Shown one piece after another: positions 6,929 to 14,682 of a stretch of 48,685 nucleotides of DNA (its first letter is position 1; each line of letters opens with the position of its first letter). Origin of the DNA: a virus; IMG/VR virus record IMGVR_UViG_3300000956_000106, positions 1 through 48,685 of that record, one strand, 5' to 3'. Position numbers and translations under genes: made by a program. The notes below the pieces were generated by a model, which was not told the origin of the DNA, searched no databases, and saw only the letters and a program-made list of their open reading frames with translations.

Positions 6929-9900
6929 ATGTCCGATGTCCTCGATCCGCTATCCGAACTTACTCGCCCCAGCGATCCCAACCGTGATGCGCTGAATAAT
7001 CCCCGTGTCCGTAAATTCCTCGATCGTATCGGTAAATCAGAAGGTGCAGACTACAACACACTAGTCGGTGGAAGTCGCATTGATGATTTATCTCGGCATC
7101 CAAACAAGGTGGGGTTGCGGACTTCTGCCGGCCCTTCTACTGCATTCGGCAAGTATCAAATTGTCGGCACAACCGATCGTTCAAAGCTCGCTAAGTACCG
7201 CCATCTCGATTACTCGCCAGAGAATCAGGATCTTCGAGCCGTTGAGCTACTGAGACAAACTGGCGCATTAGAAGCGCTGGAAAAGGGTGATGAAGTAACC
7301 GCGATAAAGCGAGCGGCAAAAGAGTGGGCTTCGATGCCGGGAAGTCCGTTGCCGGGAAGAAAGAATTATGCTGCATTCAAAGATTCCGTGGTTCAAGATC
7401 CGCTAACAGAACTGACGCAAGGCACAAGCAAGCCCGAAGTTGATCCGCTAACTGAATTAACACAACCGAGTGAACCGCAATTTACCCCACAGCAAGGCCG
7501 TGTAACTCCTGCACCACGGCCCACCCGCTTTCCACGAGGAGTGACCAAGGGGACAGCCACAAGCCGTAGTCCCGGTTTGATTGCTCCCCAGTTTCCTGAA
7601 GGTTTAACCACTGGGATTGCTACCAGTCGAGATGCGAAGTTGGTAGGCCGTCAACGAACGCCTAGAGTCAGTCCAGCGACTTTGAAGCAAGCAGACGAGA
7701 CGATGGTTAAGGAAATGACCACGACTCGCTCAGAGGGCACGATTCCCCGAGGAGTTGATCCAAGATTGCTGAAGGGTGAGCAACCATCCGATCCGATGGC
7801 CTATGCGAAGGCTCAAGAGCTAGTTGGGCGCACTGAGCCTCAGAGAGAGGTTGGGGGTATTCGCGCAGGCGCAACCGCGATGGGGCCGCGATCATCGTTA
7901 CTGGAGCGTGTAACCGACACGGTGAAAGACTACGCTCCTGGTATTCGCAACCTCGATACTCCAATGGGTGTTAAGACTGACCCGATTCGAGGTGCTGCGA
8001 GTCTTGGTCTGCTCGATCTTCGTCGAACGATTACACCTGAAGAACAGTTGATTGATCCGCAGGCTGAAGCGAAGGCTGAAACCGCTTATCAGATTGGCTC
8101 ATTTGCCCCTGCTGTTGCTCCTTACATGGCTGCTGGGAAGGCAGCGAGTTTAATTCCGGCCTTGAATGCAGCGACAAGAGAGGCGCATATAGCTCGCACC
8201 GCATTGACGTTTGGTGGGGTTGAGTTAGGCCGCGAGCTTGCAAGATCGGCGCAGACGGGTGAACCCCTGAACCCAAAGGAAGTAGCAATCTCAACGGCCA
8301 TTGGAGTAGGGATTGGCGGACTTGCCGGAGTGAATCCGAGCATCAAGCGTCAGGTAGTAGCGTTTATCACGCCGGGAGTCGTAGCTGATGTCGCGCGAGG
8401 CACAGACCCAGAGACAGCGGTAAGCAATGCATTCACTAATCTGTTGTTTGGATTGCATTCTGGCACAGCACCAAGGCCGTTACAGGCGAGAGAATTGAAG
8501 TCTGTATTGGAAAGGAAAGTGAATGAGACAAAACCTAGTCCGACTGCCGAAGCGTATCCGTCGCAGATTAGGCCGAGCGTTGAAGCGCGGCAAGGTGAAG
8601 TTGCAATCGACGTGGCCGCGCCGATTGGTCAACCGCGAGTTGGCGGAGATGTTGCTGACCGACGAATACAAGAGCAAGTCGCAACTGAGGGCGGAGCGCA
8701 AGCGGGGAATGTTCGCGCTGAGATACCACGCCATGTAGATTTGCAGCCCCGCCGTGTTCGAGGTGAAGGCAAAGAGCAATTCAAAGCAGAGAGCCGTGCA
8801 GAGAAAGAAACTCGCAGACAGCAAGTAGAGCAAGGGGGCCAGCCAGAAGCACCCACAGAGCGGCCTATTCAACCGCTTACAGAACCGCTACGAGAACCTG
8901 CTTCAGTCTCACCGATAGAGGAAGGCGTGTCTAAGGGTGCGCCTTCTCCTGCTCCCGGCCCAGCAACCGAGGCTCAGGTTAAAGCCGCTCAAAGTCCCAA
9001 TGGTCCAGAGCCGCATCTCACTGTCCGTCGTTTTCTGGCCTCCGAATACAAGGATCGCATTCTCAAGGAAATCGGCTCGGATGCGGAGGCGTTGAACCCA
9101 ACGGAGTTAGGCGGCATCAAGGCATCAAGCGTTTCATTCCGCAAGCCTGACGGTTCGATTGTCACCATTGCGGACGCCGCGTTCTCCGACTCAAAGCCAA
9201 CTTACGGAGATAAGCGTGATGGGTTTGTAGTGACACGCACGGCGCCGACTGTTTCTGAAGTCGCACCACCGCGACTCGTCGAAGCTACACCTAGAACGAC
9301 CCCTGAACCGAAAGCGCCCGCTGAAAGTGTAGATAGTGTTACGACCGAAGATGGAAAGCAGCACACACTATCGCCCAAACAGCAACGTGAATACGTTGAA
9401 CTGCGCGATGAAGACCCGCGCTATACCACAGCGAAGAGGATGTATGAGGAAGCTGAACCAAAAGACAAATCAACACGGCTGGCGGCATTGAAGGATGCGG
9501 AACGATGGTTTGCAACGCGCTACCTCAACACGCCGGAGGATGTTCTGCCCACCGGCCCTGCGATTGAGCACAACCGTAAGCAGCTTGATAGTCCGAAGTT
9601 CCGCGAAATGCGGATGATGGAAAGCGTCAGCGGCAACGCTGGCCCTGATCGTTTAGCCGTGAATATAGCGGTGGACAAAGAGGGCAGGGTTGTAGCCATT
9701 GGCAACATACAAGATTTAGCACCAAAGACGCAGCAACGAATGCGTAGGGGCGAACTCCACCGAGTTGCGGCTATCGTTCGCTACCCAGACCTTACTATTG
9801 AGCGTTTTGCCGGGGAACGGGTGCCTGAAAGCGTGTTAAAGGTTTTGCGGAAATCCTTAGAAGCAGCATCCACTTCTAAAGGGAAAGCGACCGTTCTCTC

Positions 9901-12685
9901 TCCTGCAAAGGCTGAACCTATCCGACGTGAAGTGAAGCCGCTTGCCGAGGCAGTCAAACCCGAGCCTTCAACAACGAGTGCGCGGAATGAACAATTCGCC
10001 GCCGATAGAGCCGAATTAGACCTGCCTGAGTTGCCCGCGCCCGCGAGAAAGAAGTGGCAAGAATCTTTGGACAACGCCGCCGCGAAGGGAATCCCTGGTC
10101 GTGCGTCTGAAATCGCTGAATCTGTCTTGCGGAAGCCTCGCGCATTGACTGACGAAGAATCCGCCGGCCTGACTCTGCGAGGCCAACAAATCAAGAATCG
10201 TCACGCTGAACTACTCAAAGAGATTGAAGCCGAGCGCGATCCTTCCGTGCTTACCGCTCAACGTGCGGAACTAGAAGCACTCGAATCTCAGTTCGATAAG
10301 ATTTCATCCGCAACGAAGCAGAGCGGAACGGAAGCTGCCCGCGCTCTATCAATCCGGCGAATGGAAATCAACGAGTCCTACGATCTGGTTTCGATGGTGA
10401 GCCGTGCGAAGGCCGCGAAAGGCAGAGACCTGACGCCAAAGGAACGTGCTCGCTATGAGCAAATGTCCGGCGAGATTGAGAACCTTCAGACTCAATTAGC
10501 GCAGGCCCAAGACGCGGTAAAGACTAAGACAATCCAACGTGAAATTGACTTAGCGAAACGACAAGCAAAGCGAAGTGAAACGCGACAAGCAATTGATGCT
10601 GAGTTTGCTGATCTTCGCGCACAGTTCGCGCAGGCCAAGCTAGAAACCCGATCGGGTGTTCAGGGTAGCGGGCTGGCTGGGCTAGACCCTGAAGGGCGAT
10701 TAACCGCCTTAGTCGCTCGCATGGCAAAAAACCGCGTGAAGGCTGGTGTAGTCGAGGCCGAGAAGCTAATTGACGAGGTTTACAGCGTCGTTAAAGAACA
10801 CTTCGACGGGATCAACCGCGAGGACATCCGCGATGCGGTTTTGAACTACGGCCTTGCCGATAAGCAAAACAAGCGGCGACAGACCCAGCTGCTCAAACAG
10901 GAATCAGAGCTGGGACGGCGGATGAGCGAGAAGGACTATTCGCCTGTTTCTAAACGGGAGCCGATTGTTTATTCACGCGAGACAGCGAGATTGCAGAGTC
11001 GAGTTGATCGGTTGAAGGCGGATTTTCAGCGTGACCTGTACGGTGCTACACGCGGAACGTCAGGCAAGATTTGGGATACGGCCGTGGCGTTTACGAATGT
11101 CCCGAAAACTCTCAAGTCGATGGGTGATCTTTCTGCTGTTTTTCGGCAAGGCGGCTATTTTAGTTTTACGCATCCGGTACTCAGTTCTAAAGCCGCAACG
11201 CACATGATTCAAGCCATCTCGCTGAAGGGATTTAAGAACGTCCAGGAAGACATCAAAGCAAATAAAGACTTCGATTTGGCGCGACGCTCAGGCGTTGAGT
11301 TTACCGGAATCGAGAAGGACAACCCGAATCTTTCCAAGCGCGAAGAAGGCTATCTAGGTTCTGATGTTTTGGACTATCTGCCAGGGGTCAAGCAGGTCAA
11401 GAACGTTTCAGAGCAAACCTTTGTGAGCTTCCTTGATAGTCAGAGAATGCAAGTGTTTGAGCGATTCGCGGATCAACTCAGATCGCAGGGAATGACACCG
11501 CAAAGGAACGCCAAAGCGTTTAATGCGCTGGGGCGATTTGTGAATGAGGCCACAGGCAGAGGATCACTGGGCGCAAAGGGAAACCAAGTCGCTCCGTTTT
11601 TGAATGCTTTTATGTTTAGCCCGCGTCTGGTGGCTTCGCGGCTTCAGATTCTCAATAAGATGATGAACCCTGCGGCGATGGCAAAGATGCCTCGTGGTGC
11701 GCGGAAGATAATGATCCGTGACAACGTGAAGTTTGCAGGAACGATTGCCGCCTTCCTCGGCCTCGCTTCTGCGGCGGGCGCAAAGGTGAATTGGGACGAT
11801 CCCGATAGTGCCGATTGGTTGAAGTTTCAGGTTGGCGATACGAAATACGATCTCTTGGCAGGTTTCCAGCAGCCGATGCGGTTTATGTATCGCATGGCGC
11901 GAGCGGTCAAGGCCCAAGCTATTGGTGACGAGACTTACGAAGGCGAGGAGGCGGCCAAACTCGCGTTAGACTTTGCACGATCTAAGGCTTCTCCGGCTGG
12001 CGGCGCAGCTTGGGACGCGCTCGAAGGGAAAAACAGGTTGTCAGGCGAGAAGTTCAGCGCTCGCAATCAAGCTGTTGATCTAATAACGCCGCTTCCATTC
12101 TCTGACTTCTCAGACGCAATTAAAAACGACGGCGTATTGCTCGGCTCGATTAAAACGCTTCCCGCGCTTACCGGTGTTGGCGTTCAAACCTACAAAGGAT
12201 CGCCCGAACCTGCGACGACGAAAGCCGAGAAGCTAACACGCAAGATGATTCGCGCAACGATGCCAGACGATGCCCGTACCGCAGAAGAAATAGAAAAGAG
12301 TCAGAAGGTCTCAGATCTCCGTGCGCGATCCCGCAGAGGCGAAGACGTATCAAAAGAACTTCCGTTGATGCTGACCCGCAGACAAGAGAAGGCCATCACG
12401 GACGCGAAAGGCAAGACTCGACTACAAGAGGATTTCAACCGCCTTAGCTTGCGGAACGCGATTATTGCCTACCGAACTATGACACGAGGCGAGCAAGAGT
12501 CTGTTCGGCCAATTCTGCAAGAGAAGACCACTCGCGTTGATGAGTTGCCGGAAGGTGAGCAGGCCGACATTAGAAAGCGGCTGGAATCAATCGGGATGAA
12601 GCTGGGGCAAGTGCCACGCGGCCCGCGCCCGCCACGCATCACGAGAGAGCGCCGCCGTCCCGTCAGAGAAGGCTATGTGTTTTGA
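6929..12685 (+). CDS. Giant polyvalent virion protein with lysozyme domain
   Basis: A 1918-residue protein. Residues about 27-150 resemble lambda-type phage lysozymes (COG4678): KFLDRIGKSEGADYN with Glu38 as the likely catalytic residue, STAFGKYQI, then ENQDLRAVELL and KEWASMPGSP. A low-complexity Pro/Thr/Glu region follows, then a hydrophobic Gly/Ala patch (about 390-500). Charged coiled coils lie at about 1085-1235, and a GLAGLDPEGRL...REDIRDAVLNYG module typical of large polyvalent phage proteins near 1245-1310. A conserved-looking helical C-terminal part covers about 1350-1900. Such proteins are packaged and ejected, and the lysozyme head would open peptidoglycan during entry. The motif DPL(S/T)ELT occurs three times around the lysozyme domain. 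No tape measure exists elsewhere, so it is probably the main ejection protein of a podovirus-like particle. Confidence 0.85.
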   Translation: MSDVLDPLSELTRPSDPNRDALNNPRVRKFLDRIGKSEGADYNTLVGGSRIDDLSRHPNKVGLRTSAGPSTAFGKYQIVGTTDRSKLAKYRHLDYSPENQDLRAVELLRQTGALEALEKGDEVTAIKRAAKEWASMPGSPLPGRKNYAAFKDSVVQDPLTELTQGTSKPEVDPLTELTQPSEPQFTPQQGRVTPAPRPTRFPRGVTKGTATSRSPGLIAPQFPEGLTTGIATSRDAKLVGRQRTPRVSPATLKQADETMVKEMTTTRSEGTIPRGVDPRLLKGEQPSDPMAYAKAQELVGRTEPQREVGGIRAGATAMGPRSSLLERVTDTVKDYAPGIRNLDTPMGVKTDPIRGAASLGLLDLRRTITPEEQLIDPQAEAKAETAYQIGSFAPAVAPYMAAGKAASLIPALNAATREAHIARTALTFGGVELGRELARSAQTGEPLNPKEVAISTAIGVGIGGLAGVNPSIKRQVVAFITPGVVADVARGTDPETAVSNAFTNLLFGLHSGTAPRPLQARELKSVLERKVNETKPSPTAEAYPSQIRPSVEARQGEVAIDVAAPIGQPRVGGDVADRRIQEQVATEGGAQAGNVRAEIPRHVDLQPRRVRGEGKEQFKAESRAEKETRRQQVEQGGQPEAPTERPIQPLTEPLREPASVSPIEEGVSKGAPSPAPGPATEAQVKAAQSPNGPEPHLTVRRFLASEYKDRILKEIGSDAEALNPTELGGIKASSVSFRKPDGSIVTIADAAFSDSKPTYGDKRDGFVVTRTAPTVSEVAPPRLVEATPRTTPEPKAPAESVDSVTTEDGKQHTLSPKQQREYVELRDEDPRYTTAKRMYEEAEPKDKSTRLAALKDAERWFATRYLNTPEDVLPTGPAIEHNRKQLDSPKFREMRMMESVSGNAGPDRLAVNIAVDKEGRVVAIGNIQDLAPKTQQRMRRGELHRVAAIVRYPDLTIERFAGERVPESVLKVLRKSLEAASTSKGKATVLSPAKAEPIRREVKPLAEAVKPEPSTTSARNEQFAADRAELDLPELPAPARKKWQESLDNAAAKGIPGRASEIAESVLRKPRALTDEESAGLTLRGQQIKNRHAELLKEIEAERDPSVLTAQRAELEALESQFDKISSATKQSGTEAARALSIRRMEINESYDLVSMVSRAKAAKGRDLTPKERARYEQMSGEIENLQTQLAQAQDAVKTKTIQREIDLAKRQAKRSETRQAIDAEFADLRAQFAQAKLETRSGVQGSGLAGLDPEGRLTALVARMAKNRVKAGVVEAEKLIDEVYSVVKEHFDGINREDIRDAVLNYGLADKQNKRRQTQLLKQESELGRRMSEKDYSPVSKREPIVYSRETARLQSRVDRLKADFQRDLYGATRGTSGKIWDTAVAFTNVPKTLKSMGDLSAVFRQGGYFSFTHPVLSSKAATHMIQAISLKGFKNVQEDIKANKDFDLARRSGVEFTGIEKDNPNLSKREEGYLGSDVLDYLPGVKQVKNVSEQTFVSFLDSQRMQVFERFADQLRSQGMTPQRNAKAFNALGRFVNEATGRGSLGAKGNQVAPFLNAFMFSPRLVASRLQILNKMMNPAAMAKMPRGARKIMIRDNVKFAGTIAAFLGLASAAGAKVNWDDPDSADWLKFQVGDTKYDLLAGFQQPMRFMYRMARAVKAQAIGDETYEGEEAAKLALDFARSKASPAGGAAWDALEGKNRLSGEKFSARNQAVDLITPLPFSDFSDAIKNDGVLLGSIKTLPALTGVGVQTYKGSPEPATTKAEKLTRKMIRATMPDDARTAEEIEKSQKVSDLRARSRRGEDVSKELPLMLTRRQEKAITDAKGKTRLQEDFNRLSLRNAIIAYRTMTRGEQESVRPILQEKTTRVDELPEGEQADIRKRLESIGMKLGQVPRGPRPPRITRERRRPVREGYVF

Positions 12686-12954
12686 GTTCGTCTGCCGAGC
12701 GCCATGCGAACGCCGAGTAGAGTTGACGGAAGGATTACGAGCAACGCGCGGAATGCGGTTTCGACTCCAGAGCGATCGGGAACATTGATAGCCAGTCCGA
12801 TTAGAGCAGATGCGGCAATTACCGTTACTACTGCGATGAAGTAGGCCATCGCTCGATTTCCTTTGCGATGGTCGAATGCGTTGTGCGTGATATAGCCGCC
12901 ACCTGCCCACGCCACGAAGGCTACAAAGACAACCAGAAGAATCGTCCCAACCAC
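12673..12954 (-). CDS. Solitary reverse-strand membrane protein
   Basis: A 93-residue protein with three hydrophobic segments, at about residues 2-22, 36-56 and 66-84, separated by short charged loops; it ends RRTQNT. It is the only reverse-strand gene between 1 and 36.8 kb. Its start is GTG, and its end overlaps the giant gene's stop by 13 bp tail to tail. A near-consensus promoter (TTGACA, 17 bp, TACAGT) ends eight bases before the start, so the message would be nearly leaderless. Independent transcription inside a late operon is typical of a moron, for example a superinfection-exclusion membrane protein, but no family was recognised. Confidence 0.7.
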   Translation of the reverse strand: MVGTILLVVFVAFVAWAGGGYITHNAFDHRKGNRAMAYFIAVVTVIAASALIGLAINVPDRSGVETAFRALLVILPSTLLGVRMALGRRTQNT

Positions 12955-12962
12955 GGCTCAAG

Positions 12963-12991
12963 ACTGTATTCTCGCTTCCCTGCTCTGTCAA
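12963..12991 (-). promoter_or_regulatory. Near-consensus sigma70 promoter
   Basis: Reading leftward, TTGACA (12991-12986, perfect) is followed after exactly 17 bp by TACAGT (12968-12963, 4 of 6). The predicted start, about 6-7 bases beyond, falls two to three bases before the GTG of the reverse-strand membrane gene. This is among the best promoters in the window, and it drives a single gene. Confidence 0.7.
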
Positions 12992-12997
12992 ATAAAC

Positions 12998-13027
12998 TGT
13001 GAATCCTGACTGAATCGGGAGTATAAT
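12998..13027 (+). promoter_or_regulatory. Promoter with perfect -10, leaderless geometry
   Basis: TATAAT at 13022-13027 is a perfect -10 hexamer. The best -35 is the weak TGTGAA at 12998-13003 (18-bp spacing). Only seven bases separate the hexamer from the ATG at 13035, so the message would begin at or within a base or two of the start codon. The AGGGG between them may serve as a ribosome site if transcription begins further upstream. It is back to back with the reverse promoter at 12963-12991. Confidence 0.55.
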
Positions 13028-13034
13028 TAGGGGT

Positions 13035-13541
13035 ATGGATTCCAGCCTGATAAGTTCACATTTGAACGCTATGTTCTATGCCCCGCCGCCTGCCGACGAG
13101 GTTACGGTCAACGACAAGTGGGACTACCTCATTACCGTCGATCCGGTAATAAACGGCGAGCGCCACTTCCGCAGGGGACAAGGCGTTCGAGTGCATAAGA
13201 ACCACATTACCCTTCGCCACGTGAGTTACGACTGGATTCCAGACGAACAAGCGATCAACGAGCTAAAGGCGTTGATGACAAAGTGGCGCGAGGCAGGAAT
13301 GGGCGGCTTTGCAGACGCCGTGGAAACGCGTGAAGTGAACGACGGCGAAGAGTACGCCGAGGAATCAATCTACGACTCGTTAGGGCACAGCAAGGAAACC
13401 GTTTCGTATTCCAAAGTCCCGATAAAGAAAGTCAGATTCTTCAAAGAGAAGCCTTATGATCCGAGTCGCGGATTGGCAGAAATCATCCGCGAGCCACGAA
13501 GCAACGCGCGCATTGTCGGATTGAACGTCGCGCCAAATTGA
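13035..13541 (+). CDS. Unknown protein after divergent promoter
   Basis: A 168-residue soluble protein with no recognised domain. It has mixed alpha/beta composition, a Pro-rich start (FYAPPPADEV) and several short charged repeats. It is the first gene after the TATAAT promoter and heads a group of small genes (13035-14682) before the terminase. Shine-Dalgarno-like AGGGG is only about one base from the ATG, consistent with leaderless or unusual initiation. Confidence 0.65.
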   Translation: MDSSLISSHLNAMFYAPPPADEVTVNDKWDYLITVDPVINGERHFRRGQGVRVHKNHITLRHVSYDWIPDEQAINELKALMTKWREAGMGGFADAVETREVNDGEEYAEESIYDSLGHSKETVSYSKVPIKKVRFFKEKPYDPSRGLAEIIREPRSNARIVGLNVAPN

Positions 13542-13573
13542 ATCTACTTACTCAACGCAGAGGTGAGTGAGCA

Positions 13574-13753
13574 ATGAAATATATTCGACGGCTACTCTAC
13601 TGGCTTTACTTGCCTGCTAATCGCGCCCCGTTTGTGATGGTGAATGATGCTTCTCTGTATGGCTATTCCCGTTCCATTGATCGCATGGTGAGAGTGTCTG
13701 ATTTGCGATGGTGGGAACGAGTGATTTTAGGTAGTCCGCGCGACGCAAAGTGA
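13574..13753 (+). CDS. 59-residue basic protein
   Basis: A small gene with a strong GAGGTGA ribosome site. The product begins MKYIRRLLYWLYLPANRAPF, with an amphipathic aromatic N-terminus and a basic tail. No family is recognised. It is the second of the genes led by the repeated initiation block described for 13554-13980. Its size kept it below common ORF cut-offs, but the ribosome site, tight spacing and matching strand support it. Confidence 0.6.
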   Translation: MKYIRRLLYWLYLPANRAPFVMVNDASLYGYSRSIDRMVRVSDLRWWERVILGSPRDAK

Positions 13754-13773
13754 GGCGTCGCAGAGGTGAGTGA

Positions 13774-13977
13774 ATGAGCACAAACACGAATGGATTGCCA
13801 ATCCGATTAAGCGACCTTGATTTAACCACCGAGCAGCTAGAACAGTTGAAGGATGGGCAAACGGTCGAGATTAGACCTGCCCTGCCGGGCGTGCAGTGGA
13901 CGGTAGATGTTCAAGATGGCAGGCTTGTCATCATGGACAACATCTTAGACGCAGAACAGGTCGCAGAGGGTGAGTGA
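13774..13977 (+). CDS. Small acidic protein, unknown
   Basis: A 67-residue acidic protein: a LSDLDLTTEQLEQLKDGQTV helix followed by a beta-rich segment (VQWTVDVQDGRLVIMD). No family is recognised. It has a GAGGTGAGTGA ribosome block before the ATG, and its end carries the third copy of the same block for the next gene, whose ATG follows the stop directly. Confidence 0.65.
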   Translation: MSTNTNGLPIRLSDLDLTTEQLEQLKDGQTVEIRPALPGVQWTVDVQDGRLVIMDNILDAEQVAEGE

Positions 13978-14226
13978 ATGAGCAAACTGGAGACATATAA
14001 CGGCGTTGATATTTACCTGTCTGATAGTCTTCATGCAGAAAGCGTTGGAAGTGCGACTTATCGAGTTGAGAAAGGAGAGTATTTCGCCGTCATAGATGAC
14101 CGTGATCCGTTTACCGAGTTGCCAACTCAGCGATTACTGTACGCAACTGACTTGGAAGCCCTCAAATCCCACATCAAAGCGCAGCACATGCCCACGACTG
14201 GAGCATCTGAGGCGTGGCGGCCGTAA
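13978..14226 (+). CDS. Small protein, unknown
   Basis: An 82-residue soluble protein of mixed alpha/beta composition without a known domain. Its start lies in the third copy of the repeated GAGGGTGAGTGAATGAG block, immediately after the previous stop. It has no membrane segment. It is followed by a 62-bp gap and then a membrane protein gene with its own strong ribosome site. Confidence 0.65.
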   Translation: MSKLETYNGVDIYLSDSLHAESVGSATYRVEKGEYFAVIDDRDPFTELPTQRLLYATDLEALKSHIKAQHMPTTGASEAWRP

Positions 14227-14288
14227 CAAGCCCTAAGAAATAAACGCCCGCCTTCCGTTACCCTTCTACTCTCACGGAGGGGAAAACC

Positions 14289-14513
14289 ATGTTCTTACTA
14301 TTTGCCGGATTAAGTCTTGCCTGCTTACCGAAGCTGCTGATTGGCGCACTAATTGTCGCGCTGTTTTTGTATATCCTTTTCTTAATTGTGAGCAAGGTTG
14401 CGCCAGCGGAATATCAGAGCATTGTGAAGTGGGTCATTTTGGTAGTGCTGCTGATCGTGCTGCTGATCGTGCTAATCCAGATCTACCAGTACGGACTGAA
14501 TTGGGCCTGCTAA
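14289..14513 (+). CDS. Small two-helix membrane protein
   Basis: A 74-residue, extremely hydrophobic protein with one segment at about residues 2-35 and a second at about 45-68, the latter containing a duplicated VLLIVLLIVL run. The DNA shows the matching tandem repeat GTGCTGCTGATC. The ATG has CACGGAGGGGAAAACC before it. The size and topology resemble small holin-like or pinholin-like proteins, but it lies immediately before terminase rather than in the lysis group, so the function stays open. Confidence 0.65.
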   Translation: MFLLFAGLSLACLPKLLIGALIVALFLYILFLIVSKVAPAEYQSIVKWVILVVLLIVLLIVLIQIYQYGLNWAC

Positions 14514-14526
14514 AAAGGAGACTGTC

Positions 14527-14682
14527 ATGGAAAGAGCAATCAACGAACTGCAAATTAAACTTGAGACTTACGAAACGAATGAGCCGATATGGCGCGCAGA
14601 AGGCAACGAAGCGCAAGCGAATCTCTGCAAGGAATCTGCTGAGTCAATCCGCAAGGCGATCAGAGTTTTGGAAGCATCGTAG
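14527..14682 (+). CDS. 51-residue helical protein upstream of terminase
   Basis: A short gene with one of the strongest ribosome sites in the window (AAAAAGGAGACTGTC then ATG). The product is a charged helix (it opens MERAINELQIKLETYETNEP) with Lys/Glu heptads suggesting a coiled coil and one Cys. Its TAG is followed immediately by the GTG of the large terminase, so translation is coupled. It could be a terminase-associated small subunit, but no DNA-binding motif is seen. Confidence 0.65.
   Translation: MERAINELQIKLETYETNEPIWRAEGNEAQANLCKESAESIRKAIRVLEAS

Larger units (their letters stand above)
13554..13980 (+). repeat. Triplicated translation-initiation sequence
   Basis: Three successive genes start with nearly the same block, GCAGAGGTGAGTGA plus the start codon. 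The copies lie at 13558-13576 (GAGGTGAGTGAGCAATG), 13760-13778 (GCAGAGGTGAGTGAATGAG) and 13963-13982 (one extra G after GAG). A related GAGTGAGTG precedes the GTG at 1010. The blocks provide the GAGGTGA ribosome site. Their near identity within a 430-bp span suggests gene duplication with divergence, or recombination between short shared sites. Confidence 0.6.

Noticed and set aside
12587-12991. 134-codon reverse frame over the reverse membrane gene
   Set aside because: Longer, but its composition is that of a frame shadow. The 93-codon frame has clear hydrophobic helices and a matching promoter.
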